In this document: piece by piece, positions 1 through 8,959 of the stretch
How the letters are laid out: each line of letters opens with the position of its first letter
How positions within the stretch are numbered: position 1 is the first letter of the stretch
Source: Flavobacterium zepuense
GTDB taxonomy: Bacteria > Bacteroidota > Bacteroidia > Flavobacteriales > Flavobacteriaceae
Assembly: GCF_007097145.1 (NCBI RefSeq)
Contig: NZ_VJVZ01000004.1
Span: 62,001 to 126,000, forward strand
Direction: 5' to 3'
DNA: 64,000 nt
Position numbers and translations under genes: made by a program
The notes under the pieces: generated by a model
What the model saw: the letters and a program-made list of their open reading frames with translations, nothing else
Told to the model about the DNA's origin: nothing
Database searches by the model: none

Positions 1-158
1 AGGTTAAATTCATTTCCGGCAAATCCGTTTTCAAAGAAAAGCTCTGCATCGCCAAAAGTACCTTCTAAATTTTGTGAGCTATCATCATCATCATTACACG
101 ATACCAAAGAAGCAGCCATGGCCATAACAGCCACAATATGTTGTAGTTTAAATTTCAT
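1..158 (-). CDS. MbnP-like lipoprotein, N-terminal part (runs off window)
   Basis: Only the first 52 codons are present; the gene runs off the left edge. The ATG at 158 opens a lipoprotein signal with a lipobox ending in Cys at about residue 20, followed by an Asp-rich stretch. The mature start (GDAELFFENGFAGNEF) resembles the N-terminal strand of MbnP-like proteins, the copper-binding partners of MbnH di-heme enzymes. It lies downstream of a small CNGKCHL protein on the same strand, which suggests a shared metal-handling role. The family call rests on one short strand and the context, so it is tentative. A generic Bacteroidota lipoprotein is the alternative. Confidence 0.5.
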   Translation of the reverse strand, partial: MKFKLQHIVAVMAMAASLVSCNDDDDSSQNLEGTFGDAELFFENGFAGNEFN

Positions 159-198
159 TTTTGTTTGAGAATTATTAATTAAAGTATAGTTATGCGCA

Positions 199-215
199 TG
201 CTTTACTGTAAAGCA
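199..215. promoter_or_regulatory. 17-bp perfect palindrome upstream of the MbnP-like gene
   Basis: TGCTTTAC-T-GTAAAGCA is a perfect inverted repeat 41 bases upstream of the ATG at 158. It could be an operator, for example for the nearby AraC protein or another metal regulator, or an RNA hairpin between two genes of one operon. It has no T-tract, so it does not look like a terminator. I found no second copy in the window. Confidence 0.35.
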
Positions 216-264
216 GGCATGAGTGTATTGATAGAATTATCCATCAATAAAAAACCGAATTACT

Positions 265-636
265 TTAAGAAATAATGAGCGGGGGATGAAAAACCGCGCT
301 GCAATTTAACTTAGAATATAAATTGCTGTACACGGGCAGGTTTTGTTTTGTGGCTGCGGGTAAATAACAGGCAAAGCTATAATGCGCAACAGCCTGGCAA
401 AACAAGACCTCTACCTCTGTGTGTACTGATTTTTTTTCAGATAATGGCTTTTCCTGCTCGGCGGCTTTGGCAAGCTCTTTCATTAAATGGCACTTACCGT
501 TGCAGTGCATTTGCGGCTTTGCCTTATTTACACAAAGCTCTTTTGCTATATACTCATAATTAACAACGTAGCTAACAACCGGCAGTACCGGCTTTAGTAA
601 CATTAAAAGGGCAATTAGGGTTATAAGCTTTTTCAC
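265..636 (-). CDS. Small CNGKCHL-motif envelope protein (paralogue 1)
   Basis: Hydrophobic N-terminus (a signal or anchor segment of about 20 residues) followed by YVVNYEYIAKELC and the motif MHCNGKCHLMKEL, then a Lys/Glu-rich stretch and a C-terminal FHPP segment. The Cys-x3-Cys-His-x-Met grouping could bind copper; this is inference, and I know of no assigned function. The protein is clearly paralogous to the gene ending at 1751, which has the same central motif. I chose the GTG at 636 (VKKLITL) rather than an upstream TTG because the paralogue also starts with GTG at the matching place. The MbnP-like gene follows on the same strand, and an AraC-type gene lies between the two paralogues. 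Confidence 0.75.
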   Translation of the reverse strand: MKKLITLIALLMLLKPVLPVVSYVVNYEYIAKELCVNKAKPQMHCNGKCHLMKELAKAAEQEKPLSEKKSVHTEVEVLFCQAVAHYSFACYLPAATKQNLPVYSNLYSKLNCSAVFHPPLIIS

Positions 637-640
637 AGGG

Positions 641-648
641 CAAAAGTA
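641..648 (-). promoter_or_regulatory. TAnnTTTG -7 box directly before a GTG start
   Basis: TACTTTTG on the minus strand matches the Bacteroidota -7 consensus TAnnTTTG. Only 4 bases separate it from the GTG at 636. The paralogous gene at 2122 has the same arrangement with the same gap, so the transcript may be almost or fully leaderless. Confidence 0.4.
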
Positions 649-845
649 GTAAGCCAAAAGGGTATGATTATTATTGCGGCCTACCTATTGCAGTGCCTTT
701 TACGAAAAGCAAAACAAATAGATTGATTATCTAAACCGATAGTGACTCCATACATATAACACTGCATCTAATATTTTTTTACCACTAATACACAAAGTAT
801 AATCCATCACCAAAACACAAAAGGCACAAGGCTTTGTGGTTAACT

Positions 846-1712
846 TTAAGCATTTTGGCTACGGCGGAACATCTCCGGGGTTTGATGGGTTTGCTTTTTA
901 AAGAAGGTCACAAAATAAGAGGCATGCCCAAAACCCAGCTTATCGGCCACCTCATTTACCGAATAATTGGTGTAATGCAGCAGCCTGCGGGCTTCGGTTA
1001 TAATGTGCCGGCGTATGATGTCGCCTGCGGTTTGCCCGGTTTCTTCCTTACATATCTTATTAAGGTAATTGGGGCTTACGTTAAGCATACCGGCATAGTC
1101 TGACGGAAGTTTCTTTTCCTTAAAATTCCGGTCGATCAGTTTTTGGAACAGGTGCATCTTTTCCTGCCGCAGCGTGGGGCTTTTGGTTTCCTGTAGCGGA
1201 TTGTACAGCCGCTCCATCTCAAACAAAAAGATGTTAAGGTACGAACGCATTACTTTTTCGCTCTCCCTTCGCTCCTCTAAAAATTCGCCTGAGAGGAACT
1301 CCAACAGTTTTTGCAAATGGCTGTGCTGATGGTGCGTAAGTGCAATATCAGGTTGGGCATCCCTGTTTAAGAAAGAAAACTGACTAAGGATATTATTGTT
1401 ATAGCGCAGCGAGAAAAACTCTTCGGCAAAGCATATCAGCGTTCCTGTGGTATCTTCTGTGAGCGCAAAACTACTAATGCAACCCGGTTTTATTATAGCA
1501 ATCATTGTATTGCCCACGGCAACGGCCTGCCCGTCTATGCGTACTTCTCCACCGGCATTATCCAGTATCAAAAACGTGTAAAAATCGTGCTTGTGCGGCT
1601 TTGCCATGATGGGGTACTGCTGTGTGATATTGCGCAGGCTGCCCATCCAGAACTTTTTTGAATGATTACCAAATATACCAAGGTTGCAAACGGGTACTTG
1701 TACTGTTTGCAT
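846..1712 (-). CDS. AraC family transcriptional regulator
   Basis: 288 residues with the usual AraC layout: an N-terminal cupin-like sensing half (about residues 20-160; includes KPHKHDFYTFLILDNAGGEVRIDG) and a C-terminal double helix-turn-helix (about 190-285; ending with VADKLGFGHASYFVTFFKKQTHQTPEMFR). It is a cytoplasmic DNA-binding protein. It sits between the two CNGKCHL paralogues on the same strand, so control of those genes is a reasonable inference, but the ligand is unknown. The ATG at 1712 gives a normal full-length protein. No part appears missing. Confidence 0.9.
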   Translation of the reverse strand: MQTVQVPVCNLGIFGNHSKKFWMGSLRNITQQYPIMAKPHKHDFYTFLILDNAGGEVRIDGQAVAVGNTMIAIIKPGCISSFALTEDTTGTLICFAEEFFSLRYNNNILSQFSFLNRDAQPDIALTHHQHSHLQKLLEFLSGEFLEERRESEKVMRSYLNIFLFEMERLYNPLQETKSPTLRQEKMHLFQKLIDRNFKEKKLPSDYAGMLNVSPNYLNKICKEETGQTAGDIIRRHIITEARRLLHYTNYSVNEVADKLGFGHASYFVTFFKKQTHQTPEMFRRSQNA

Positions 1713-1750
1713 ATAATAGGTATTAGTTAATGTTTTAAAACGTATGTGTT

Positions 1751-2122
1751 TTATACATTAACCGGCGGCCTGAAAACAGCAGATAAATTTTGCGAGGTAT
1801 AGAAATTGCTATACACTCCCACGCTGCTTTTATTATTAAAAACAACTGGCAGGACTTTAAAAGTATATTCAATATCAAAAGTAAAAAACAAAACTTCAGC
1901 CTGTTGGGCAGCCGTTTTTTTATCGGAGTCAGATTTTTCTTTTTCGGCGGCTTTGGCAAGTTCTTTCATTAAATGGCACTTACCGTTGCAGTGCATTTGG
2001 GGCTTGGCCTTGTTTTCGCATAGTACTTTTGCTATATAGTCGTAATTAAGCGCATACTCCAATATTGGCAGCACCGGCCGGGCCAGCAACATAAATACGA
2101 CTATAAAAACAAGGTTTTTCAC
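1751..2122 (-). CDS. Small CNGKCHL-motif envelope protein (paralogue 2)
   Basis: About 123 residues. It starts at a GTG (VKNLVFIVV) with a hydrophobic leader, then NYDYIAKVLC, the shared motif MHCNGKCHLMKELAKAAE, a charged stretch and an FRPP tail. It is closely similar to the protein ending at 265 through the leader and motif but differs in the C-terminal half, which suggests an old tandem duplication now separated by the AraC gene. The motif suggests binding of a soft metal such as copper; this is not proven. Function is otherwise unknown. Confidence 0.75.
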   Translation of the reverse strand: MKNLVFIVVFMLLARPVLPILEYALNYDYIAKVLCENKAKPQMHCNGKCHLMKELAKAAEKEKSDSDKKTAAQQAEVLFFTFDIEYTFKVLPVVFNNKSSVGVYSNFYTSQNLSAVFRPPVNV

Positions 2123-2126
2123 ATTG

Positions 2127-2134
2127 CAAATGTA
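2127..2134 (-). promoter_or_regulatory. TAnnTTTG -7 box 4 bases before a GTG start
   Basis: TACATTTG on the minus strand fits the Bacteroidota -7 box. It is spaced 4 bases from the GTG at 2122, exactly as for the paralogue at 636. I saw no clear -33 TTG at the usual 19-base spacing. Confidence 0.4.
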
Positions 2135-2228
2135 AGTCAGCCATCAAAGTTTAAAAAATTTTAATGCACTTAATTAAACCATAGGCATTATAAAATGTCT
2201 TATAGCTATAACAATTAAAAATTAAATT

Positions 2229-2690
2229 ATGAAAACGTTAATTTTAGCAATGGCAATGATGATGGGTGTAACAATGAGTGCGCAGCCGGGTGGCGGAAGG
2301 CATCATGATGGTAAGCACATGGAAAGGGAGCAGCGTGAACAATTAACCCCCGAGCAACGAAGCGAACTTAAAGCAAAGCATATGGCACTTACCTTAGACC
2401 TTACCGACAAGCAGCAAAAAGATGTGCAAAAACTTATGTTAACACAGGCCAAGGAAAAGCAACAGTTTATGGACCAGCATAAAGCAAATAAAGAAGCCGG
2501 TAAAAAACCTACAGACGATGAACGCTTTGCTATGCAGACCAAAAGGCTTGACGGGCAGATTGCAATGAAAAGGGAAATGAAGAAAATATTAACCGAAGAA
2601 CAGTTTAAAAAGTTTGAAGCCCAAAAAGAGAAAAGGCACGAAAGAATGGGGAAACATGCAAAAAATATCAAAAGACATGATAAAAGATAA
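2229..2690 (+). CDS. Periplasmic Spy/CpxP-like LTxxQ protein
   Basis: 153 residues: a Met-rich signal peptide cleaved after MSAQ, then a His- and Gly-rich start (GGGRHHDGKH) and a highly charged helical body. Two LTPEQ/LTEEQ segments (about residues 39 and 122) match the LTxxQ repeats of Spy/CpxP-type periplasmic chaperones and the related Bacteroidota DUF4890-type proteins. A role in envelope stress or metal tolerance is inferred; the His-rich start and the adjacent metal-like locus fit. It begins just downstream of the divergent paralogue 2. The start is the only ATG that gives an intact signal peptide. Confidence 0.7.
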   Translation: MKTLILAMAMMMGVTMSAQPGGGRHHDGKHMEREQREQLTPEQRSELKAKHMALTLDLTDKQQKDVQKLMLTQAKEKQQFMDQHKANKEAGKKPTDDERFAMQTKRLDGQIAMKREMKKILTEEQFKKFEAQKEKRHERMGKHAKNIKRHDKR

Positions 2691-2770
2691 ATTTTTGATG
2701 TTAAAGTTTTGTGATGTTTTGTAAATTAATTAGATTTGGAGTTATAAACACTAAACAAATATCGTTTATC

Positions 2771-3145
2771 ATGAAAAAAATAATTGCTCTTTTCGTTATG
2801 ATGGTTGGATTTGGCTTTACTGCTAATGCCCAACAAAAAAAAGCGGCTGTAAAAGCTACTGCTGCTACAACTTCTAATGTTGATGTTAAACAACAGAAAA
2901 TCCAGGCAGATGCAAAAGCAGACCTAAATGCTTTAAATGCTGTTGTTAAACTTTCTGATGCTGACAAACAAAGTATGCAGGGTTTATTTGAGTACAAATA
3001 CCGCGCTCACAGCGAAGGCCTAAGCCAGGAGCGTAAAGATGTACTTTCTCAAACTATAGATGCTAAAATCAGGGCTACACTAAGCGCTGACCAGGTAGCT
3101 AAACTTGATGCAAACCCTAAATTGCTTAAGCAACTTACGCACTAA
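2771..3145 (+). CDS. Small secreted protein, Ala/Lys-rich
   Basis: 124 residues from the ATG at 2771 (MKKIIALFVMM), which places a standard signal peptide ending at NAQ at the true N-terminus; an in-frame upstream start would bury it. The mature part is helical and rich in Ala, Lys, Asp and Gln, with LSDADKQ and LSADQVAKL segments that resemble the LTxxQ style of the gene before it. It may be another periplasmic helical chaperone-like protein. No enzyme motif is visible. It is followed by a strong terminator shared with the convergent hemL operon. Confidence 0.65.
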   Translation: MKKIIALFVMMVGFGFTANAQQKKAAVKATAATTSNVDVKQQKIQADAKADLNALNAVVKLSDADKQSMQGLFEYKYRAHSEGLSQERKDVLSQTIDAKIRATLSADQVAKLDANPKLLKQLTH

Positions 3146-3168
3146 GATCTTTACACCTATATAATACG

Positions 3169-3195
3169 AAAAAGCTCCCTTGCGGGAGCTTTTTT
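3169..3195. terminator. Bidirectional rho-independent terminator
   Basis: AAAAAGCTCCC, loop TTGC, GGGAGCTTTTTT: an 11-bp stem with A- and T-tracts on its two sides. It lies between the convergent small secreted protein gene and hemL and can end transcription both ways. Confidence 0.9.
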
Positions 3196-3200
3196 AGTTT

Positions 3201-4487
3201 TTATAATGTTGCGGCCACCTTTTGTATGGCACTTAATGTAAAATCGAGATCATCATACGTAAGGGCATCGGTTATAAACCAGGTTTCGTAGGCCGATGGC
3301 GCTATGTATACCCCCTCGTTAAGCAACCCGTGAAAGAACTTTTTAAACGTTGGATTATCGCCGTTAGCTGCCGATTTAAAGTCGGTTACCGGGTTGGCAT
3401 CAAAATGAACCGATATCATAGAACCAACCCTGTTTATGGTATAAGCAATAGTAGCATTATCTAATATTTTACGGATACCGGTTTCCAGGTATGCCGTTTT
3501 TTCTTCCAGCCTTGTAAATATGGCTGCATCATTATTTAATGCCTTAAGCATTTCTAAACCTGCTGCCATCGCCAATGGGTTACCCGATAAAGTACCTGCC
3601 TGGTACACGGGCCCTACAGGTGCAAGGTAATTCATGATCTCGTTACGGGCAGCAAAAGCGCCTACTGGCAGCCCTCCGCCAATAACTTTACCAAAGGCTA
3701 CTATATCGGCTTTAATGCCGTAAAGCTCCTGAGCGCCGCCCTTTGCAAGGCGAAAACCCGTCATTACCTCATCAAAAATAAGCAGGGCGCCGTTTACATC
3801 GCAAATTTCGCGTAAGGCTTGTAAAAACCCTTCAGCCGGAGGTATGCAGCCCATGTTACCCGCTACGGGTTCTATTATTATTGCAGCAATATCATTAAGG
3901 TTAGCAGCGAATAATTCTTTTATACTATCAATATCATTATATGTAGCCAGCAGGGTATCTTTAGCTGTGCCCTGGGTTACACCCGGGCTGTTTGGTGTAC
4001 CAAACGTTACCGCACCACTACCCGCCTGTATTAGGAACGAATCAGAGTGGCCGTGGTAGCAACCCGCAAATTTCATTATCTTTTCGCGGCCGGTAAAGCC
4101 ACGCGCAAGCCTTATGGCACTCATACACGCCTCTGTACCGCTGTTTACAAAACGTATCTTATCTATATTAGGAACCATTGCAACCGCAAGCTTTGCTATC
4201 TCGGTTTCAAGCGCGGTAGGAGTACCGAACGACGTACCTTTTTTAGCCCGCTCTATAACCGCATTTACAACAGGCTCATAAGCATGGCCCAGTATCATAG
4301 GACCCCATGAGTTGATATAGTCTACAAAGCGGTTACCATCTTCATCATAAATGTATGGGCCTTTTGCTTCTTTTATAAAAATTGGTGTTCCTCCTACCGA
4401 CTTAAATGCACGTACAGGAGAGTTTACGCCGCCGGGTATTACCTGTTCTGCTTCGGCAAACAGCTGGCTGCTTCTTTGGTATAGCAT
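3201..4487 (-). CDS. hemL: Glutamate-1-semialdehyde 2,1-aminomutase
   Basis: 428 residues, the usual HemL length. It converts glutamate-1-semialdehyde to 5-aminolevulinate in the C5 tetrapyrrole pathway, using PLP or PMP in the cytoplasm. Visible class-III aminotransferase features are [11 protein letters not shown] near the start, [15 protein letters not shown] (about 115-129), GCYHGHSDS (142-150), the PLP-contacting Asp in [10 protein letters not shown] (about 239) and the Schiff-base Lys in [14 protein letters not shown] (about 267). It is last in a minus-strand operon with a glucosaminidase and an ACC-deaminase-like gene, with gaps of 2 bases. Confidence 0.97.
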   Translation of the reverse strand: MLYQRSSQLFAEAEQVIPGGVNSPVRAFKSVGGTPIFIKEAKGPYIYDEDGNRFVDYINSWGPMILGHAYEPVVNAVIERAKKGTSFGTPTALETEIAKLAVAMVPNIDKIRFVNSGTEACMSAIRLARGFTGREKIMKFAGCYHGHSDSFLIQAGSGAVTFGTPNSPGVTQGTAKDTLLATYNDIDSIKELFAANLNDIAAIIIEPVAGNMGCIPPAEGFLQALREICDVNGALLIFDEVMTGFRLAKGGAQELYGIKADIVAFGKVIGGGLPVGAFAARNEIMNYLAPVGPVYQAGTLSGNPLAMAAGLEMLKALNNDAAIFTRLEEKTAYLETGIRKILDNATIAYTINRVGSMISVHFDANPVTDFKSAANGDNPTFKKFFHGLLNEGVYIAPSAYETWFITDALTYDDLDFTLSAIQKVAATL

Positions 4488-4489
4488 AA

Positions 4490-5488
4490 TTATTTTACTT
4501 TAAGTACCTGGCCTATAGAAATTGCGTTGCCTGCAAGCCCGTTTAATTGTATAAGCGCATCTACGGTGGTATTGTGTTTTTTAGAAATTGAGTACAGTGT
4601 ATCGCCTTTAACTACAGTGTGAGAGCCATCGGTTGCGCCAACGGTATTCTCTGTTGCACTTGTTGCCTGTGCTACCGATGGCGTTGTGGCTACCGGAGCT
4701 GGAGTAACCGCAGTTTGCGTAGTATTAGCAACCGGTTTAGGGGTTGCAGGCGCTACAACCACAGCTTGTGGCGTTGTGGTAGTTGTTACCGGCTTAACCG
4801 TAGGCGTAAAATCTTTGCCTAAAACTTCGGCATCATATTGCGCCAGGTCATAACGCTCTATAAGGCCAACCAGTTTATCCGGATATTTAGGATCGGTTGC
4901 ATAACCGGCTGCACGAAGCCCTTTGGCCCATGCTTTGTAATCGTCTTTATCCAATTCAAAAAGTGAAGCATAACGCCCTCTTGTGGTTAGGAACAATGAG
5001 TGATCATTAAACGATTCTGATGCCTTTGCATATTTCCTGAAACATTCCTGTTCTGAGTCATCATCATGGTATACTTTATCGCCTGTCCAGTCGGTATGGC
5101 ATTTAATCCCAAAGTGGTTGTTAGCGCTAACACAAAGCGTGCCCTGCCCTGCCCCACTCTCTAATATACCCTGAGCCAATGTAATACTGGCGGGTACACC
5201 GTGGTTTTTCATGTTTTGCTGTGCTATACCTTTATAATCCATCACATATTGTTTTACCAGTTCTGAGTACACTACCGTTTTAGAGGTACTTTCCAGTACC
5301 TCAACCTGGCGGTCGTCATTCTTTTTAGTTGTACCGGCAGTTGCGGTTTTAGTTTTTACAGGGGTAGATTTCTTTTTACGGCTGGTTTTTGCCGTGCCGT
5401 TTTTAGTGGTTTGTATGTAGTGTTTTTTAGATGTACAGCTTGCCATTATAACACTAAGTAATACAAAAGCTAAAATTTTTTTAAACAT
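4490..5488 (-). CDS. Lipoprotein endo-beta-N-acetylglucosaminidase with LysM
   Basis: 332 residues. A lipobox ends at Cys18 (VIMASC), then comes a basic/Thr-rich linker, a glucosaminidase (FlgJ-like, GH73 type) domain at about 75-225, a Thr/Val/Pro-rich linker, and one C-terminal LysM (about 289-332: [17 protein letters not shown]). The likely catalytic Glu is in [18 protein letters not shown] and a YATDP segment are typical of the family. It is expected to cut the glycan strands of peptidoglycan from the outer-membrane side of the periplasm. It lies between hemL and the deaminase-like gene and is co-transcribed with them, but has no obvious functional link. Confidence 0.9.
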   Translation of the reverse strand: MFKKILAFVLLSVIMASCTSKKHYIQTTKNGTAKTSRKKKSTPVKTKTATAGTTKKNDDRQVEVLESTSKTVVYSELVKQYVMDYKGIAQQNMKNHGVPASITLAQGILESGAGQGTLCVSANNHFGIKCHTDWTGDKVYHDDDSEQECFRKYAKASESFNDHSLFLTTRGRYASLFELDKDDYKAWAKGLRAAGYATDPKYPDKLVGLIERYDLAQYDAEVLGKDFTPTVKPVTTTTTPQAVVVAPATPKPVANTTQTAVTPAPVATTPSVAQATSATENTVGATDGSHTVVKGDTLYSISKKHNTTVDALIQLNGLAGNAISIGQVLKVK

Positions 5489-5490
5489 AT

Positions 5491-6384
5491 CTATCTCGTT
5501 TTTATTAGGGGTAGTTTTTTTCTTAGCAGCTCTTTGTTCATACCTGCATTGCCCTGAAGCCCGCCGGTATGTATGAGCAATATCTTTGAATTTGCAGCAA
5601 AATGGCCTTTATTAACCTTATCTATAACGCCAAAAAACAGCTTTGCCGTATAAACCGGGTCTAACAGTATGGCAGTTTTAACAAAGAAATCGTTCATAAA
5701 CGTTATCAATTCTTCGGTTACCTTGCCATAGCCTCCAAAATGGTAGTCTTCTACCAGTTGCCAGTTGCCATGTGGGGCAAATTTACAAATATCATTTAAT
5801 AAACCCGCACCTTTAAGGGCAGGAAAACCCATAACTTTTTGATGCCCCAATGCCGAATTTATTATACCCGCAATAGTGCCACCTGTACCCACGGCACAGC
5901 AAATGTGGGTAAAACCGGCATCTGTTTCATCTAAAATCTCTTCGCAGCCCTTAACGGCCAGTGTATTAGTGCCGCCTTCCGGCAACAGGTAAAAGTCGCC
6001 AAATTGTGCTTTAAGCCTATCTATAAAATTAACGTCGGTTTTATTGCGATAGGCTTCACGGGGTATAAAATGCAGCTGCATGCCGCATTGCTGCGCAAAG
6101 CTTAGTGTAGGGTTGTCATTTATTTTACCGGCAAGCTCTTCGCCACGTATAATGCCAATGGTTTTAAAACTATACTCTTTGCCCGCCGCCGCGGTTGCTG
6201 CAATATGGTTGCTGAATGCCCCACCAAAAGTGAGCAAAGATGCCTTACCTTCGGCTTTAGCCTGCAGGATATTGTACTTTAGCTTCCTAAACTTATTGCC
6301 CGATATGTGCGGGTGCAGCAAATCTTCCCGCTTTACGGTAATGGTAATATTATCAGGCAATAAAAGTTGCAAGGGCTGGTTCAT
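5491..6384 (-). CDS. ACC deaminase / D-cysteine desulfhydrase-like PLP enzyme
   Basis: 297 residues with the fold-type II PLP signature: the probable Schiff-base Lys31 in SGNKFRKLKYN, then LLTFGGAFSNHIAATAAAG and the phosphate-binding AVGTGGTIAGI. It is a little shorter than well-studied ACC deaminases (about 325-340 residues), as is usual for Bacteroidota versions annotated as 1-aminocyclopropane-1-carboxylate deaminase/D-cysteine desulfhydrase. The sequence alone cannot separate the two activities. It is first in the three-gene operon, so a promoter should lie between 6385 and 6515. Confidence 0.88.
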   Translation of the reverse strand: MNQPLQLLLPDNITITVKREDLLHPHISGNKFRKLKYNILQAKAEGKASLLTFGGAFSNHIAATAAAGKEYSFKTIGIIRGEELAGKINDNPTLSFAQQCGMQLHFIPREAYRNKTDVNFIDRLKAQFGDFYLLPEGGTNTLAVKGCEEILDETDAGFTHICCAVGTGGTIAGIINSALGHQKVMGFPALKGAGLLNDICKFAPHGNWQLVEDYHFGGYGKVTEELITFMNDFFVKTAILLDPVYTAKLFFGVIDKVNKGHFAANSKILLIHTGGLQGNAGMNKELLRKKLPLIKTR

Positions 6385-6491
6385 AATGCAAAATAAACAT
6401 AAATTACCCGCAGCTGCAATGGTATTGTTATAAAAAAGCCTGCACCTGCTATATCTTGTTATAGATTAAGATTTCTAATTTAAAATTTAAT

Positions 6492-6499
6492 TATCTTTG
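6492..6499 (+). promoter_or_regulatory. -7 promoter box for the GAF-domain gene
   Basis: TATCTTTG is an exact TAnnTTTG match, 19 bases upstream of the ATG at 6519. The start site would be close to position 6505, leaving a very short leader. Confidence 0.6.
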
Positions 6500-6518
6500 T
6501 AGCCTTATTTGCAAGGTG

Positions 6519-8891
6519 ATGAAAATTGAAGATGAACATTACAGCAGTCCGCTTATCGCAAAGGTCTCCTTTCATAAGGTGCTGGAAACACTGGAGGAAA
6601 TTGCAGAATCTGACGTAGATTATAGATCTGATTACGCCAAGGCACTGCTACGCCATACGGCCCCCTTTCCTGAGTTACGTGACGGTATTACCGATCTTTC
6701 CTTACTGGACAAGCACGAAAAACTGATTAAAAACCTCTTAGCCGACCTTTTCCCGACCGCGCTAACTAACAACGAAATTAAGGCAGCAACTATACCTTTT
6801 TTCAACATTACTTTTAACCATTCGGAACGCTTTAAAAAAATACTTACCGATGCCGGACAGGATTTTAATATATCCATCCGTAATTTTGATGAGCACCAGT
6901 TTTACGTTTTTTGCGGCTGTCTCATATTAAACAGCTACTACGGCTATCATTTTGATTTTAGCCAGCCGTTGTTTTATGATATACCCGATGCCGATGGTGT
7001 TATGAAACATTACCGCATTATGTATAACGGCGACTTTATGGAATTTATCCCCACAGATAAAGTTGTTGATATTACCGATGAGGATGTTAAATTACTGATG
7101 GATAACTTTGATGATCTTGAGCTTTGGAAAGAAAAATTTCCTGAAGAAAGCTGGATATCTAAAGGTTTTGCCATTGTGTCGTTATTTGATGCCACTACCG
7201 AAAGTGCGATATCGAGCCTTAAAAGCAACCTGCTGGTAAGCGATGATTTTGCCGAGGTAAATGTTAGTAATTTTGAAGCGATATTCAGGTCGATCTATAA
7301 AATACCCGACCTGCGAATTGGCTTTACGGAAGTAAGCACCGATGATAACTTATTTAAGCTCGCACCTTTTGAAGGCATTAAAAGCCACCTGTTGGCCGAT
7401 AAAAAAGAAATTAACTGCAATACCATGTTTTGCAGCAACACCCTTGACAGCTTATTAGAACAGCGCAAATACCTCATCATATCGGATGTTGATACATACG
7501 AGTTAAAGAACCCCGAAGAATGTGATTTGGTGCAGCATCTGCGCCAGCAAAACATTAAAAGCATTATTCTTGCACCCATCATAAAAAACGACAAATTATA
7601 TGGGTTTATAGAGTTGGTATCATCCCGGGCAAAAGAGCTTAACAGCATTAATGCGAACAAGCTAACCTACATACTGCCATTTTTAACCGATACGCTCGAA
7701 AGGTATTACTCTGAGCTTCAAAATGAGGTGGATGCTATTATCCAGAAAGAATACACTGCCATACACCACAGCGTGTACTGGAAGTTTAGGGAAGAAGCGC
7801 TTACCCACGTTAATAAGCGTAATAACCGCGAGAATTTTAAAGAGATCGTATTTAAGGAAGTATACCCGCTTTATGGGCAGATAGACGTAAAAGGATCGAG
7901 CACGGCGCGTAACGAGAGTACCGAGAAAGACCTTGGTACCCAGATACAAAAACTGCTTACTCTTTTCAGGTTTATATTTAAACAGGACAAACTGCCGCTT
8001 ATAGAGCAACATATTTATGAGCTGGAAGGCATATCTGAAGAGCTTACAAAAGAATTAAAAGCTGATACCGAAGCGACAGTACAAAATTACATTATAAACG
8101 AGGTACATCCCGTTATACAGCATTTTGACACGGCTAATAGTGTTATACACGATAAAATTGCCGAATACTTTAGCTCGCTGGATAATAAGGTAAAAATGGT
8201 GTACGAAAACCGTAAGGATTTTGACGACACCCTTTCTATCATTAACAAACAGATGGCCATAATCCTGGATGAAAAGCAAACCGAGGCCCAAAAGTTCTTT
8301 CCGCATTATTACGAGCGCTTTAAAACCGATGGTGTAGAGCACAACCTGTATATTGGGGCATCTATATCGCCTAAGCATACCTACAGCCCTATTTACCTAA
8401 ACAACCTTAGGTTGTGGCAGTTACAGGCTATGTGCGAAATGGAGAACGCCTACTATAAGCTAAAACCATCGTTACCGTATGAGCTTGATGTTACATCGCT
8501 TATACTGGTATTCAGCTCGCCTATATCGATACGTTTCCGTATGGATGAAAAACGCTTTGATGTAGATGGCACGTATAACGCACGTTATGAAGTGGTTAAA
8601 AAACGTATCGACAAATCGAATATTAAAGGTACTAAAGAGCGTATTACCCAAAAAGGTAAGATAACCATTGTGTATACCCAAAAGAAAGAAGAGGTAGAAT
8701 ACAGGCGGTACATACAGTTCTTACAGCACCAAAACATGTTGGGCAACCTGATAGAAAGTTTTGATGTAGAAGATCTGCAAGGTGTAACCGGATTAAAAGC
8801 CTTACGCGTAGAGGTAGCCTACAATAATGCCGATAACGCAATAGGCAGTTACAGCTACGAAGACCTTTTAAAAGAATTATCGTCTAAGTAA
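6519..8891 (+). CDS. Large GAF-domain protein
   Basis: About 790 residues, soluble, without signal peptide or membrane segment. The middle (about residues 250-400) looks like a GAF domain: NTMFCSNTLDSLLEQRKYLIISDV, then SIILAPIIKNDKLYGFIELVSS and ANKLTYILPFLTDTLERYYSEL. The flanking parts are long, conserved-looking and helical, with no catalytic motif I recognise. Such proteins are common single-copy genes in flavobacteria; a sensing or scaffold role is a guess. I start it at the ATG at 6519 because the codon before it is a weaker GTG. It has its own promoter box and terminator, so it is monocistronic. Confidence 0.8.
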   Translation: MKIEDEHYSSPLIAKVSFHKVLETLEEIAESDVDYRSDYAKALLRHTAPFPELRDGITDLSLLDKHEKLIKNLLADLFPTALTNNEIKAATIPFFNITFNHSERFKKILTDAGQDFNISIRNFDEHQFYVFCGCLILNSYYGYHFDFSQPLFYDIPDADGVMKHYRIMYNGDFMEFIPTDKVVDITDEDVKLLMDNFDDLELWKEKFPEESWISKGFAIVSLFDATTESAISSLKSNLLVSDDFAEVNVSNFEAIFRSIYKIPDLRIGFTEVSTDDNLFKLAPFEGIKSHLLADKKEINCNTMFCSNTLDSLLEQRKYLIISDVDTYELKNPEECDLVQHLRQQNIKSIILAPIIKNDKLYGFIELVSSRAKELNSINANKLTYILPFLTDTLERYYSELQNEVDAIIQKEYTAIHHSVYWKFREEALTHVNKRNNRENFKEIVFKEVYPLYGQIDVKGSSTARNESTEKDLGTQIQKLLTLFRFIFKQDKLPLIEQHIYELEGISEELTKELKADTEATVQNYIINEVHPVIQHFDTANSVIHDKIAEYFSSLDNKVKMVYENRKDFDDTLSIINKQMAIILDEKQTEAQKFFPHYYERFKTDGVEHNLYIGASISPKHTYSPIYLNNLRLWQLQAMCEMENAYYKLKPSLPYELDVTSLILVFSSPISIRFRMDEKRFDVDGTYNARYEVVKKRIDKSNIKGTKERITQKGKITIVYTQKKEEVEYRRYIQFLQHQNMLGNLIESFDVEDLQGVTGLKALRVEVAYNNADNAIGSYSYEDLLKELSSK

Positions 8892-8908
8892 AGACATGAT
8901 TTCTATAA

Positions 8909-8945
8909 CAAGAACGGCAGCCAAATGGCTGCCGTTCTTGTTTTT
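8909..8945. terminator. Strong rho-independent terminator
   Basis: A 14-bp perfect stem (CAAGAACGGCAGCC / GGCTGCCGTTCTTG) with loop AAAT and a T-run follows the GAF gene. It lies between convergent genes and probably also ends the HD-domain gene transcript. Confidence 0.92.
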
Positions 8946-8959
8946 ATAATGTTTAGGGA

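Noticed and set aside
159..264. Terminator at the AT-rich inverted repeat (ATTGAT/ATCAAT) near 228-250
   Set aside because: The stem is short and AT-only, and no T-run follows it in the direction of the minus-strand genes.
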